Part shown: piece after piece, positions 26,414 to 36,191 of the stretch
Layout of the letters: the number at the start of each line of letters is the position of its first letter
How positions within the stretch are numbered: position 1 is the first letter of the stretch
From: an uncultured Neomegalonema sp.
Lineage (GTDB): Bacteria > Pseudomonadota > Alphaproteobacteria > Rhodobacterales > Rhodobacteraceae
Assembly: GCA_937922185.1 (NCBI GenBank)
Contig: CAKZUT010000124.1
Location: 1-45,281, forward strand
DNA length: 45,281 nucleotides
Reading direction: 5' to 3'
The notes under the pieces: generated by a model
What the model was told of the DNA's origin: nothing
Database searches by the model: none
Seen by the model: only the letters and a program-made list of their open reading frames with translations
Program-made: the position numbers and the translations under genes

Positions 26414-26833
26414 ATGACCGACACGACCCCCCATTCCGATCCGCCTCTTGAGCGCGCCCTGTTCGCGCTGCGTATCGGCCTCGCCGTCCTGTTCCTCATC
26501 TGGGCATTCGACAAGCTGCTGAACGTGGACCATGCAAAAGCGGTATTTGCCGGATTCTACGGACAGAATGCCGAGACGATGCCGAACATTCTGCCCTATG
26601 CGCTCGGCATCGCACAGCTTGCCCTCGTGATCGGCTTCACAATCGGCGCGAAGAAGACGATCACCTACGGCGCGCTGCTGCTGATGCATCTTGCCACCAC
26701 GGTTGTATCTCTCAAGATGCATCTCGATCCCTTCGGATTGCCGAATATCCTGTTCTGGGCGAACTGGCCCATTCTCGGTGCGCTGATCGCCCTGTTCCTG
26801 TTGCGGCATCGCGACCGGATGCTGTCCGTATAG
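26414..26833 (+). CDS. DoxX-like small membrane protein
   Basis: A 139-residue protein with about four hydrophobic helices (FALRIGLAVLFLIWAFDKLL, YALGIAQLALVIGF, ITYGALLLMHLATTV, WPILGALIALFLL). The arrangement and the LFLIWAFDKLLN stretch resemble the DoxX/DoxD family, whose functions are mostly undefined and have been linked to redox or oxidative-stress proteins. The ATG at 26414 is chosen over 26357 because GGAG (cgggagtagagcc) lies 8-11 bases upstream and the earlier part is polar. It lies 88 bases after the cob genes and is probably independent. Confidence 0.65.
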   Translation: MTDTTPHSDPPLERALFALRIGLAVLFLIWAFDKLLNVDHAKAVFAGFYGQNAETMPNILPYALGIAQLALVIGFTIGAKKTITYGALLLMHLATTVVSLKMHLDPFGLPNILFWANWPILGALIALFLLRHRDRMLSV

Positions 26834-26850
26834 ATCATCTTGCGCGATAG

Positions 26851-26884
26851 GCGGTTCCATGGCGTTATCCGTGAATGGAACCGC
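26851..26884. promoter_or_regulatory. Perfect 10-base inverted repeat (operator or stem-loop)
   Basis: gcggttccat (26851-26860) and atggaaccgc (26875-26884) flank a 14-base spacer between the DoxX-like gene and the 539-aa gene. The same decamer gcggttccat recurs at 19797-19806 upstream of bamD. The ORF-track ATG at 26875 is part of the right arm, arguing against it as a start codon. It could be an operator or an mRNA stem. Confidence 0.45.
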
Positions 26885-26928
26885 ATACCGCCCCGTTGAC
26901 GCCCCCCCTGCGCCCGCCGTCACAGGTG

Positions 26929-28548
26929 ATGCGCCTCGCCCGTATGGGCAGCGCCCATCAGAGCCGTCTGAGCTTCATGCGCTCGCTTCTGCGGTCGCTG
27001 AAACGCGAGAACTGGGCTTTCGACCGGCCTGTCTGGTCCGTGGATGACCATGGTGTGGGCCATGCGGTCTATCGTGCCATCGGCCCGAGGCGGACTTATT
27101 CGCTCATCGCCTTCGCCCATGACCTGCCCGATGACATGCGCTCCGACCGGGTGATCGCGACGGCATGGGATGCGACCTTCGCGCTGTTCGACGGAACACC
27201 CGACAAAGACGATATCGCCCGCCTGTCCCGGAACGTGCCCAAACAGGAGGCGGGGCGGATTTCAGACCGCGAATTGTCGCTCTCCCGTGCCAATCGTTCG
27301 GTGCGCCTCTGGTCGCATGTGGTCGATAGGCTGGCGGCGGGGCAGCAACCGGACGCGGAACAGATCAACGCGGTCGGCTATCTGATGCGGACCACCGCCG
27401 TCTACGGCTCCGGCAAGTTCGGGGCGGCGGATCGGGCGGTGCTGGCCGGGCGCACGATCATGGGCGCGCCCTTCCATGCCGAAATGCTGGCGGTCTGGCT
27501 GATCCGCAGCTTCTCCCTCGACCTCGTGGAGCATATGGCACGGGTCAGGGGCGGCGACCGGGCCACGCGAATCGCTGCCCCCCTGCGCCACCGCCTCGGA
27601 ATCGGCAATTCGACCGGCCTCGGCATGGCCCCGTTCCTCGTCAACCATCCCGCCCTGCTGAATGCGTGGATGACGGCGCGGGAAACCGCCATTGCCAGGG
27701 TCCGGGCCTTGCCCGATGCCCCGCCGGCGGCGCAGGCGACCTTTCGTCGGCGACTGGAGCAGGCGCGTGAGAATGCGGCGGACTGGCGCTCGGAACACCC
27801 CGTCCAGATACCCAGACTGGAGGCCCTTCGCGCCGATCTCGATCTGCTGGCCGACCGTGTGGCGGGCGGCGCGCTCGATACCGAGGCCCCCTGGGACGCC
27901 CTGATGCTCTGGTCAGCGAAGGCCCTGACGCTGGAGGGGCAGGAACAGCTTGCCTCGCTGATCCTGGAACCCCATGGCGATCTCGTGGATGAGCTGACGG
28001 CGGAAATGGCCACCGATGAAGCCGACAGTTTCCGCATCGAGGGCACGATGACGGTCGCGGCCCTGCGCTCCCTGATCTCACGCGATTACGACTGGGCGAT
28101 CGGGATCGACCACGACGCCGCCGACCGCTGCGCGCGGTTCTGGTATGTCTCCGAGGAAAAGCTCGAACCCCGGCTCGGCCAGCGGCACGAGGAACCCGGA
28201 GCCGAGCGCGAGCAACCGCTCGACATCTCCCGCGCGGTCCACGCTCTTGATACGGCGCTGCGGGAGGAGGACAATGCGACGCTGATCGCCGATTTCCTCC
28301 TGCGACGGGCGGAGTTCCGCCATACCGTCCGCCGGGTGCAGATCGGGGCGACCCGGCCCTATTCCGAAATTCGCGAGAACCTGATCGACAGCGACCTGTT
28401 GCCCATCGACATGCTGCGCTGCAAGCTGGCCTTCTTCGGGGCAAGCCGCTTCGATCCCCGTTCGGACCGCTGGGTGCGTATCTGCCTCTATCGCAATGCG
28501 CCCTTTCCCGATGACCTTGCGACGATGCCAGAAGACGAGTGGGCCTGA
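26929..28548 (+). CDS. Uncharacterised 539-residue protein paired with DUF3726
   Basis: I do not recognise a named family. The protein has no signal peptide or convincing membrane helix, so it is probably cytoplasmic. It is rich in Arg, Ala, Asp and Trp. It starts MRLARMGSAHQSRLSFMR; this basic, patterned N-terminus plus the palindrome over 26875 are the reasons for choosing 26929. Notable internal stretches are YLMRTTAVYGSGKFG near residues 148-162, a helical segment with LLADRVAGGA, and WYVSEEKLEPRLGQRHEEPG near 422-441. No Walker, zinc-finger or other standard motif is seen. Codon bias matches its neighbours, so recent transfer is unlikely. It is followed after two bases by the DUF3726 gene, which implies joint function. 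Confidence 0.8.
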   Translation: MRLARMGSAHQSRLSFMRSLLRSLKRENWAFDRPVWSVDDHGVGHAVYRAIGPRRTYSLIAFAHDLPDDMRSDRVIATAWDATFALFDGTPDKDDIARLSRNVPKQEAGRISDRELSLSRANRSVRLWSHVVDRLAAGQQPDAEQINAVGYLMRTTAVYGSGKFGAADRAVLAGRTIMGAPFHAEMLAVWLIRSFSLDLVEHMARVRGGDRATRIAAPLRHRLGIGNSTGLGMAPFLVNHPALLNAWMTARETAIARVRALPDAPPAAQATFRRRLEQARENAADWRSEHPVQIPRLEALRADLDLLADRVAGGALDTEAPWDALMLWSAKALTLEGQEQLASLILEPHGDLVDELTAEMATDEADSFRIEGTMTVAALRSLISRDYDWAIGIDHDAADRCARFWYVSEEKLEPRLGQRHEEPGAEREQPLDISRAVHALDTALREEDNATLIADFLLRRAEFRHTVRRVQIGATRPYSEIRENLIDSDLLPIDMLRCKLAFFGASRFDPRSDRWVRICLYRNAPFPDDLATMPEDEWA

Positions 28549-28550
28549 TC

Positions 28551-29138
28551 ATGCCGGTGATGACTCTTGCCGAGATTGACGCGACGGGGCGCAAGGCGGC
28601 GCGCGGATGCGGCTGTCCCTGGGGGCTGGCCGAAGAGGCGGGCAAATCGGCGCGCTGGCTGGCCTCCCACGGGTTGCCGGGGGCCGAGTCGCTTGCCGCC
28701 CTGCTGCAAGACAACGAGGGATGCTGCGTCGGCACGGGCAAGCCCTGCGCGCTGGCCCTCGGCGCGTCTCTGGCGGATCGGGCGGCGACCATCGACGACG
28801 AGCCGGTTCGCACGGCCCCGGTCGCCGACCCGCTGCTCGTCATCGCGCAGATGGGATGCGCCGCCGATGCGCTGCACCGCAGTTTTCTTCTCGAATGGCA
28901 CGGCGGAAGGGCAATCGTAGGCCGCCATACGCTTTCCTTCGAGGGCAGCGCCATGGCATCCGATATGACATGCCGGGCAATTGCCGACCCCGATAACAGA
29001 GTGCCCCCGTCTCCCGCCTCACGCACCGTTGCCGGGCAGGCATGGGCGGCCCTTGAGGCCCTTGCCCACCGTGTTCTCGTCCCCGCCAGCGATGCTTCCC
29101 GCGCCGGGGCGGGGGCGGGTTTGCAGGACAATGATTAA
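28551..29138 (+). CDS. DUF3726 domain-containing protein
   Basis: A 195-residue protein whose opening resembles the DUF3726 family: TLAEIDATGRKAARG followed by CPWGLAEEAGKSARWLASHG. It carries a cluster of cysteines (GCGC, GCCVGTGKPC), a possible but unproven metal site. No signal peptide or membrane helix. Start choice is uncertain: GTG 28539 (overlapping the upstream gene), ATG 28551 and ATG 28560 are possible; 28551 directly follows the preceding stop. The near-zero spacing says it is co-translated with the unrecognised 539-residue protein. Function of the family is unknown to me. Confidence 0.75.
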   Translation: MPVMTLAEIDATGRKAARGCGCPWGLAEEAGKSARWLASHGLPGAESLAALLQDNEGCCVGTGKPCALALGASLADRAATIDDEPVRTAPVADPLLVIAQMGCAADALHRSFLLEWHGGRAIVGRHTLSFEGSAMASDMTCRAIADPDNRVPPSPASRTVAGQAWAALEALAHRVLVPASDASRAGAGAGLQDND

Positions 29139-29164
29139 TTATCGAAACAAGTGAATTTCTATCG

Positions 29165-29193
29165 TTGACACAACACACGAACCAAAATAGAAC
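29165..29193 (+). promoter_or_regulatory. Probable lexA promoter
   Basis: A consensus -35 TTGACA (29165-29170) is followed after 17 bases by TAGAAC (29188-29193), a partial -10. The LexA box covers the spacer end and the -10, so bound LexA would block RNA polymerase. Confidence 0.6.
29179..29193 (+). promoter_or_regulatory. LexA binding site (SOS box)
   Basis: GAAC-caaaata-GAAC is an exact match to the alphaproteobacterial LexA box GAAC-N7-GAAC (as defined in Rhodobacter and Rhizobium relatives). It lies 120 bases upstream of the lexA ATG and overlaps the predicted promoter, which supports autoregulation. Confidence 0.88.
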
Positions 29194-29312
29194 GAAATGC
29201 GACTACTTAACCCTGATTAAGAACAAGGCGTAACTTCAGGCGGAACCCACCACGAACCGCTTGCGCCGATTGCATCATTACGGGATGCTTCAAACCTCGG
29301 GAGGGGATCGAC

Positions 29313-30014
29313 ATGCTGACGAAAAAACAGCACCAGCTTCTGACCTTCATCGACCAGCACATCAGTGAAAAGGGGATTTCCCCGTCCTTTGACGAGATGA
29401 AGGAAGCACTGGAGCTGAAGTCGAAATCCGGCATTCACCGTCTCATCTCGGCTCTTGAGGAACGCGGTTTCCTGCGCCGTCTGCGCCACCGGGCGCGGGC
29501 GCTGGAGGTGCTTAAACGCCCCGAGGAGATGTCCAAGGCGAACGCGATGCCATTCCGTGTCATCGAGGGCGGTCGGCGGCAGAGCGATCCCCGGTCCGCT
29601 TCGGCACCGCCCGCCGGGGTCCGTGAAATCCCGAAACTCAGCAAGATCGCTGCGGGCCAGCCCATCGATGCCGTTCTCGGCGAGCCTGACGACATAATCT
29701 CGATCCCCGATATGATGGTACCCTCCGCAGGCGAATTCTATGCGCTGACCGTCGATGGGGACTCGATGACCGGCGTGGGCATCCATCACGACGATACGGT
29801 CATCGTGGAGCGCACCGATACGGCCCGCCCCGGCGAGATCGTGGTGGCCCTGATCCATGATGAGAACAAGGCGACGCTCAAGACTCTGAAGATGGAAGGC
29901 GACACCATCGTCCTCCAACCGGAAAACCCGGTCTATGAAAAACAGCGTTATGCCCCGGATCAGGTGACCATTCAGGGCCGTCTCACGGCACTGATGCGAA
30001 GCTATCGCGGCTGA
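29313..30014 (+). CDS. lexA: SOS repressor LexA
   Basis: Repressor of the SOS regulon, inactivated by RecA-stimulated self-cleavage; 233 residues. The N-terminal winged helix-turn-helix is visible (ISPSFDEMKEALELKSKSG and IHRLISALEERGFL). The cleavage site is Ala114-Gly115 in KIAAGQPI, the nucleophile is Ser151 in DGDSMTG, and the general-base lysine is Lys190 in ATLKTLK. The linker between domains is longer than in E. coli, as in other alphaproteobacteria. GGGAGG (29300-29305) is a good ribosome site. The gene ends 13 bases inside the convergent comEC gene. Confidence 0.98.
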   Translation: MLTKKQHQLLTFIDQHISEKGISPSFDEMKEALELKSKSGIHRLISALEERGFLRRLRHRARALEVLKRPEEMSKANAMPFRVIEGGRRQSDPRSASAPPAGVREIPKLSKIAAGQPIDAVLGEPDDIISIPDMMVPSAGEFYALTVDGDSMTGVGIHHDDTVIVERTDTARPGEIVVALIHDENKATLKTLKMEGDTIVLQPENPVYEKQRYAPDQVTIQGRLTALMRSYRG

Positions 30015-32038
30015 TCATCCCGTCCGGCCTGAAAGGGATGCGCCGTTCTCATGACCGGTGCCTCCCTTGCAGGCCAGTCGAGCGCAAGCGCGCTCGCTCC
30101 GTCGAAGGCATCCGCCCCGATGAAAAGACAGGCGCTGTCCGGCGCTGTCCGCAGGTGAGGGGCGATAAGGATCGCCCCTTTTCCGCAATCTCCCGGTCGC
30201 ACATCCCCTTCGCGCAGGAACACGATGCGCCGGTCCTCTCCCGTCCAGCCGCGACAGCGCCGTTTCGTGCAGGACCATTCCCGCCGCGCATGAGCCGCCG
30301 CCCGGTCGGGCCGCGCCTCGCCATCCCGACGCAGCCATGTCTGCGCGGCATAGGTTTCGGCCCGTGATCGGCTGACCCAGAGCCGCCCGTCCTCGCCCCG
30401 CCCGGCGATCAGGGCGGCATCACCGGCGATGATGAGATCGGGTCTCGGGGCTTCGGACCAGAGGAACAGGCCGAGCGCGACCGGCGCGATTCCGGCCAGC
30501 CGGACCCGGCCCCGCCATATCGTCACCCACAGACCGCCGAACACGATGCAGAACAACGTCAGGGGCGAGGCGGCAACCGCCCCCGCAACAGCGCCCTCCA
30601 TCCCTCCGAACCACTCCGCCACGCCGAGAATGAAGCCGATCCCGATCCCCAGAACCGTCAGAACCGGGCCTTCCAGACCGAAGGGCGACAGGATCGCCGC
30701 GAGCAGGATACAGGGCATGATCCACAGCCCCATGAGCGGCGTCGCAAGCAGATTGGCGGGCAACCCCCAGATAACGAGCCTGTTGAAATGATAGGCCGCA
30801 AAGGGCGCGGTCGCGACCCCCGCCAGAATGCTCGTCATCGCCGTCGCCAGAACCCCGCTCGACAACCGGGTCACGATCCCGCCCCTCTGCGCCCGCTCAC
30901 GCCAGAAATCGCGGGTCGCATCATATCCGGCCACCAGCACGGCAACGGCGGCAAAGGACATCTGGAACCCGGCCTCGAACAGGCTTTCGGGCCGGAACAA
31001 CAGGATCAGAACGGCGGCCACCGCCAGCCCACGCATCGTCACCGCCCCCCGGTCGAACACGATGGCCAGCAACGCGACCGCCGCCATGACAAAGGCACGC
31101 TGGGTCGCGACACTCGCCCCGGACATCACCAGATAAAACGCCACCGCCACCAGCGCACAGACCGCCGCGACCTTGCGGATCGCGAACCGCTCGGAAATCT
31201 GCGGCGGCAGGGCCAGCGCAAGCCGCACCACCCAGTAGACGAGTGCTCCGAGCAACCCGACATGCAGGCCGGAGATGGCCAGAAGATGCGCCAGCCCGGA
31301 ATCGCGCAGGGCATCGCGGGCCTGCGCCGGAATACCGCTGCGATCCCCGACCACCAGCGCCGCCGCGATCGCCCCTTCCGTCCCCCCGATCCGCGCGCGC
31401 AGGGACGCCGCAATCTCACCCCGCAGCCTGTCGATCCGCAACCGCAGGGGCAGCGCCCCGCTCTCCACCGGCACCGCCCGCACATCCCCGATCGCATACC
31501 CCACACCGCCGAGCCGGTCGAAATACGCCTTGCGCGAAAAATCGAAGCCCCCCGGCTCCGCCGGACCGCGCGGGGCGGCGAGAACGGCGAACACCTGCAC
31601 CCTGTCCCCGACACGGGGAACCGCCCTGCCCCGCCGCAGCGACACGCGCAGCGTCGCGGGCAGGCGCGCGACGTCCTCCATGGCAACCCGGTCCAGAGTC
31701 AGCCGGGGCGCGCCCGCCACCGTCGCATCCACAAGGATGACACGTCCCGCCACCTCACCCCGATACGGCGCGTCGAGTATCGGAGCGGCCACATCGGCCA
31801 GCCGCATCTCCGCCGCCGCGATCCCCGCGACCACCGCAACCCCGGCCCAGAAAACATGGGTGCGTACCGGCCTGAAAAAGGCCAGCGACAGCAGAACCGC
31901 GCCGACCGCCATGCCGGTCACGATTCCGGCATCGAGGCGCAGCCAGATGCCCAGCCCGACCAGAACCGGAAACCACAGGGCGAAGCGTCGCGCCTGCCCT
32001 CGCCATAACCGCTTTACGGAATCGCGTCGCTCGGCCAT
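30002..32038 (-). CDS. comEC: ComEC/Rec2-family competence protein
   Basis: Inner-membrane DNA-uptake channel family; 678 residues. An N-terminal DUF4131-type region (about 60-200) with paired hydrophobic stretches precedes the Competence domain, which contains HLLAISGLHVGLLGALVYW and about eight further helices. The C-terminal 130 residues (AALIAGRGEDGRLWVSRSR onward) occupy the place of the metallo-beta-lactamase nuclease domain in the longer ComEC proteins, but no HxHxDH motif is present, so that domain looks lost or degenerate. The ATG at 32038 is chosen over 32164 because the earlier part overlaps gltX and is not membrane-like. It lies divergent to gltX with only 40 bases between starts, and converges on lexA with a 13-base overlap. 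Confidence 0.92.
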   Translation of the reverse strand: MAERRDSVKRLWRGQARRFALWFPVLVGLGIWLRLDAGIVTGMAVGAVLLSLAFFRPVRTHVFWAGVAVVAGIAAAEMRLADVAAPILDAPYRGEVAGRVILVDATVAGAPRLTLDRVAMEDVARLPATLRVSLRRGRAVPRVGDRVQVFAVLAAPRGPAEPGGFDFSRKAYFDRLGGVGYAIGDVRAVPVESGALPLRLRIDRLRGEIAASLRARIGGTEGAIAAALVVGDRSGIPAQARDALRDSGLAHLLAISGLHVGLLGALVYWVVRLALALPPQISERFAIRKVAAVCALVAVAFYLVMSGASVATQRAFVMAAVALLAIVFDRGAVTMRGLAVAAVLILLFRPESLFEAGFQMSFAAVAVLVAGYDATRDFWRERAQRGGIVTRLSSGVLATAMTSILAGVATAPFAAYHFNRLVIWGLPANLLATPLMGLWIMPCILLAAILSPFGLEGPVLTVLGIGIGFILGVAEWFGGMEGAVAGAVAASPLTLFCIVFGGLWVTIWRGRVRLAGIAPVALGLFLWSEAPRPDLIIAGDAALIAGRGEDGRLWVSRSRAETYAAQTWLRRDGEARPDRAAAHARREWSCTKRRCRGWTGEDRRIVFLREGDVRPGDCGKGAILIAPHLRTAPDSACLFIGADAFDGASALALDWPAREAPVMRTAHPFQAGRDDQPR

Positions 32039-32078
32039 AACCGCCCCCGTCCCGCCATGATCAAAGCAGGAGCCTGCG

Positions 32079-33488
<1,410 letters not shown>

Positions 33489-33587
33489 CTTTCCGGCCCT
33501 CCCTTCACAATCGACGACGGCGCCGATCCCGGATGCCCCCCGCAAGGGGCCTGCGAACGGGATGCGTCACCTGACGAAAGGTACGAC

Positions 33588-34886
33588 ATGAGCGAAGAAA
33601 AACACGGCACCGCAACGCTGACAGTGGATGGCAAGACCGTCGAACTTCCGGTCTATAATGCATCGGTCGGCCCGTCGGTGATCGACGTCCGCAAACTCTA
33701 CGCCCAGACCGGCCATTTCACCTATGATCCCGGCTTCACCTCCACGGCGGCCTGTGATTCCGACATCACCTATATCGACGGCGACAAGGGCGAATTGCTC
33801 TATCGCGGCTATCCCATCGACCAGCTTGCGGATGAGAGCCATTTCCTTGAGGTCTGCTACCTGCTGCTCTACGGCGAACTGCCCGATAAGGCCCAGATGG
33901 TCGATTTTGAAAGCCGCGTGACCAACCATACGATGCTTCACGAGCAGATGACGAATTTCTATCGGGGGTTCCGGCGCGACGGGCATCCGATGGCGATCAT
34001 GGTCGGTGTCGTGGGCGCGTTGTCGGCCTTCTATCACGACTCGACGGATATCACCGACCCCCAACAGCGCGAAATCGCCTCGGTCCGCATGATCGCGAAG
34101 ATGCCGACCATCGCAGCCTGGGCCTATAAATATTCCATCGGCCAGCCTTTCGTCTATCCGCGCAACGATCTCGATTACGCCGCGAATTTCATGCATATGT
34201 GCTTCTCGGTGCCCTGCGAGGAATATAAGGTCGATCCGGTCATGGCGCGGGCCATGGACAGGATCATGACGCTCCATGCCGACCATGAGCAGAACGCCTC
34301 CACCTCGACGGTGCGCCTCGCCGGGTCGTCGGATGCGAACCCCTTCGCCTGTGTCGCCGCCGGTGTCGCCTGCCTCTGGGGTCCGGCCCATGGCGGCGCG
34401 AACGAGGCCTGCCTCAACATGCTGCGCGAGATCGGCACCCCCGACCGCATTCCCGAATTCATCGCCCGCGCGAAGGACAAGGAAGATCCCTTCCGTCTGA
34501 TGGGCTTCGGGCACCGGGTCTACAAGAACTACGATCCTCGCGCGAAGGTGATGCAGGAAACGGCGAAGGAGGTGCTGGAACTTGTCGGCGTCGAAAACTC
34601 GCCGATCCTTCAGGTCGCGCAGGAACTGGAACGCATCGCGCTGGAAGACCCGTATTTCGTCGAGCGGAAACTCTATCCGAACGTCGATTTCTATTCCGGC
34701 ATCGTGCTGAACGCGATGGGTTTCCCCACCTCAATGTTCACGGCGATCTTCGCCATGTCCCGCACCGTCGGCTGGATCGCCCAGTGGAAGGAAATGATCT
34801 CCGACCCCGCCCAGCGGATCGGTCGTCCGCGCCAGCTTTATACCGGTGCCGATAACCGCGATTATGTGGCGGTCGAGAAACGCTGA
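33588..34886 (+). CDS. gltA: Citrate synthase
   Basis: Condenses acetyl-CoA and oxaloacetate, the entry step of the TCA cycle. The 432-residue type II (hexameric, Gram-negative) enzyme has [31 protein letters not shown] and [14 protein letters not shown], which hold the catalytic and substrate-binding histidines, and [10 protein letters not shown] with the catalytic aspartate. The N-terminal small beta domain typical of type II enzymes is present. GAAAGG upstream of the ATG is a reasonable ribosome site. The gene ends just before a large palindromic repeat shared with the convergent lpxB gene. Confidence 0.98.
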   Translation: MSEEKHGTATLTVDGKTVELPVYNASVGPSVIDVRKLYAQTGHFTYDPGFTSTAACDSDITYIDGDKGELLYRGYPIDQLADESHFLEVCYLLLYGELPDKAQMVDFESRVTNHTMLHEQMTNFYRGFRRDGHPMAIMVGVVGALSAFYHDSTDITDPQQREIASVRMIAKMPTIAAWAYKYSIGQPFVYPRNDLDYAANFMHMCFSVPCEEYKVDPVMARAMDRIMTLHADHEQNASTSTVRLAGSSDANPFACVAAGVACLWGPAHGGANEACLNMLREIGTPDRIPEFIARAKDKEDPFRLMGFGHRVYKNYDPRAKVMQETAKEVLELVGVENSPILQVAQELERIALEDPYFVERKLYPNVDFYSGIVLNAMGFPTSMFTAIFAMSRTVGWIAQWKEMISDPAQRIGRPRQLYTGADNRDYVAVEKR

Positions 34887-34900
34887 CCCGGCGCCTCTGG

Positions 34901-34988
34901 AGCGTATTGTGTTCAGGTTCAACCGGAAGGCATCGGCATTCACACACGTTCTGGTGTGAATGCCGATCCGACTTGAACACAACACGCT
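34901..34988. repeat. Large palindromic element between convergent gltA and lpxB
   Basis: Perfect 14-base inner arms atcggcattcacac (34932-34945) and gtgtgaatgccgat (34954-34967) close an 8-base loop; outer arms agcgtattgtgttca (34901-34915) and tgaacacaacacgct (34974-34988) match at 14 of 15. Bases between inner and outer arms differ in length (16 versus 6). It begins 14 bases after the gltA stop and ends next to the lpxB stop, so it may act as a bidirectional terminator, and it is related to the element at 8923-8971. Confidence 0.85.
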
Positions 34989-36191
34989 TTAAACGGGCGG
35001 CTGTCGCTTTTTTTGCGCGATGGCGGTCAGAACACCGCGCGCGGCCCTCGTTGAGGGCGGCGCGCCCGTATCCCCGAAGGTCGCGAAGGCTTCCTCGAAG
35101 GCGGCGTGCTGATCGGTGCTGTCCTCAAGGACCGCCATGAGAGCATCCGCCAGCCTCGGGCCGGTGCAGCGTTCCTGAAGCAATTCGGGAATCGCCTTGC
35201 GACCGACCATGAGATTGACCAGCGTGAAGCTGCGGACATTCACCAGACGCCGGACCAGCCATTCCGAACTCTTGCGAACGCGATAGCCGACGATCATCGG
35301 TGTCCCCATGGCCGCGACTTCCAGCGCCACGGTGCCCGACGCGACAAGGGCGAGGTCGGCGGCCCCGAACGCCGCGAATTTACGGTGCTCGGCCTCCTCC
35401 GCCGACATGCCCCCCGCCCGCATCAGATGGACCGGAACATCCCAGCCGGAGACCGTCCGCTCCACCCGATCCGCCACGCCCTCGGCCACCGGCACGATAA
35501 CCTGCAAGCCGGGAAGGCGCTGCGACAGCAGCAGCGCCGCCTCGCCGAAAGGGTCCAGCAATCGCGAAATCTCGCTCTGCCTGCTGCCCGGTGCGACCAG
35601 CAGGACCGGCGCATCGGGCGCGATCCCCAGCGTGTCCCGCAAGGCACGGGGGGCATCATCCGCGAGCGAGGCCACCCGCTCGACAACCGGATGCCCCACA
35701 TAATCCGCTTCCAGCCCCACCCGCTCGAAATAGGGCGGCTCGAAGGGCAGCAGCGTCAGCATCCGATCATAGATCCTCGCCGCCTTCGCCGCCCGCCACG
35801 GCTTCCATGCCCAGACGGTCGGAGCGACATACTGCACGAGTGCCGTGTCCGGGGCCGCGCGCTTTGCCCGCCTCGCAAGCATGGCCGAAAAGACCTGCGC
35901 GTCGATAGTGACCAACGCATCGGGCCGCGTTGCCGCCACGGCGGCGGTCGCCTGCCGCATCCGCCGCATGATGCGCGGGATATGCGGCACCACCTCGGCA
36001 AAGCCCATGACCGAGATATCCGCCGTCGGGAACAGCACATCCAGCCCCTCGCCCCGCATGGCCGGGCCACCGACGCCCGAAAACCGGATCGGGCCATCGG
36101 TTTCAGCCCGCAGCGCCCGCATAAGCGCGGCCCCCAGCCGGTCACCGGAACTTTCTCCGGCAACGATCATGATGTGAGGAGCGTCGGTCAT
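34989..36191 (-). CDS. lpxB: Lipid-A-disaccharide synthase
   Basis: Peripheral membrane glycosyltransferase (GT19) that joins lipid X and UDP-diacylglucosamine into the lipid A disaccharide. The 400-residue protein has the N-terminal IMIVAGESSGDRLGAALM, VGGPAMRGEGLDVLFP, MGFAEVVPHIPRI, QYVAPTVWAWKPWR, LLPFEPPYFE and VASGTVALEVAAMGTPMIVGYR, all LpxB hallmarks. The ATG at 36191 is chosen because the ORF-track N-terminus to 36566 is a low-complexity shadow of lpxI. It overlaps the lpxI stop by four bases (ATGA). Last gene of the leftward lpx set. Confidence 0.97.
   Translation of the reverse strand: MTDAPHIMIVAGESSGDRLGAALMRALRAETDGPIRFSGVGGPAMRGEGLDVLFPTADISVMGFAEVVPHIPRIMRRMRQATAAVAATRPDALVTIDAQVFSAMLARRAKRAAPDTALVQYVAPTVWAWKPWRAAKAARIYDRMLTLLPFEPPYFERVGLEADYVGHPVVERVASLADDAPRALRDTLGIAPDAPVLLVAPGSRQSEISRLLDPFGEAALLLSQRLPGLQVIVPVAEGVADRVERTVSGWDVPVHLMRAGGMSAEEAEHRKFAAFGAADLALVASGTVALEVAAMGTPMIVGYRVRKSSEWLVRRLVNVRSFTLVNLMVGRKAIPELLQERCTGPRLADALMAVLEDSTDQHAAFEEAFATFGDTGAPPSTRAARGVLTAIAQKKRQPPV

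Noticed and set aside
26875-26928. ATG at 26875 as start of the 539-residue protein
   Set aside because: It lies in the arm of a perfect inverted repeat and would add a Pro-rich stretch; 26929 begins a basic, patterned N-terminus.
29209-29222. TTAA...TTAA (cttaaccctgattaag) as a CtrA box near lexA
   Set aside because: The spacing is six bases, not seven, and the site lies downstream of the predicted lexA promoter.
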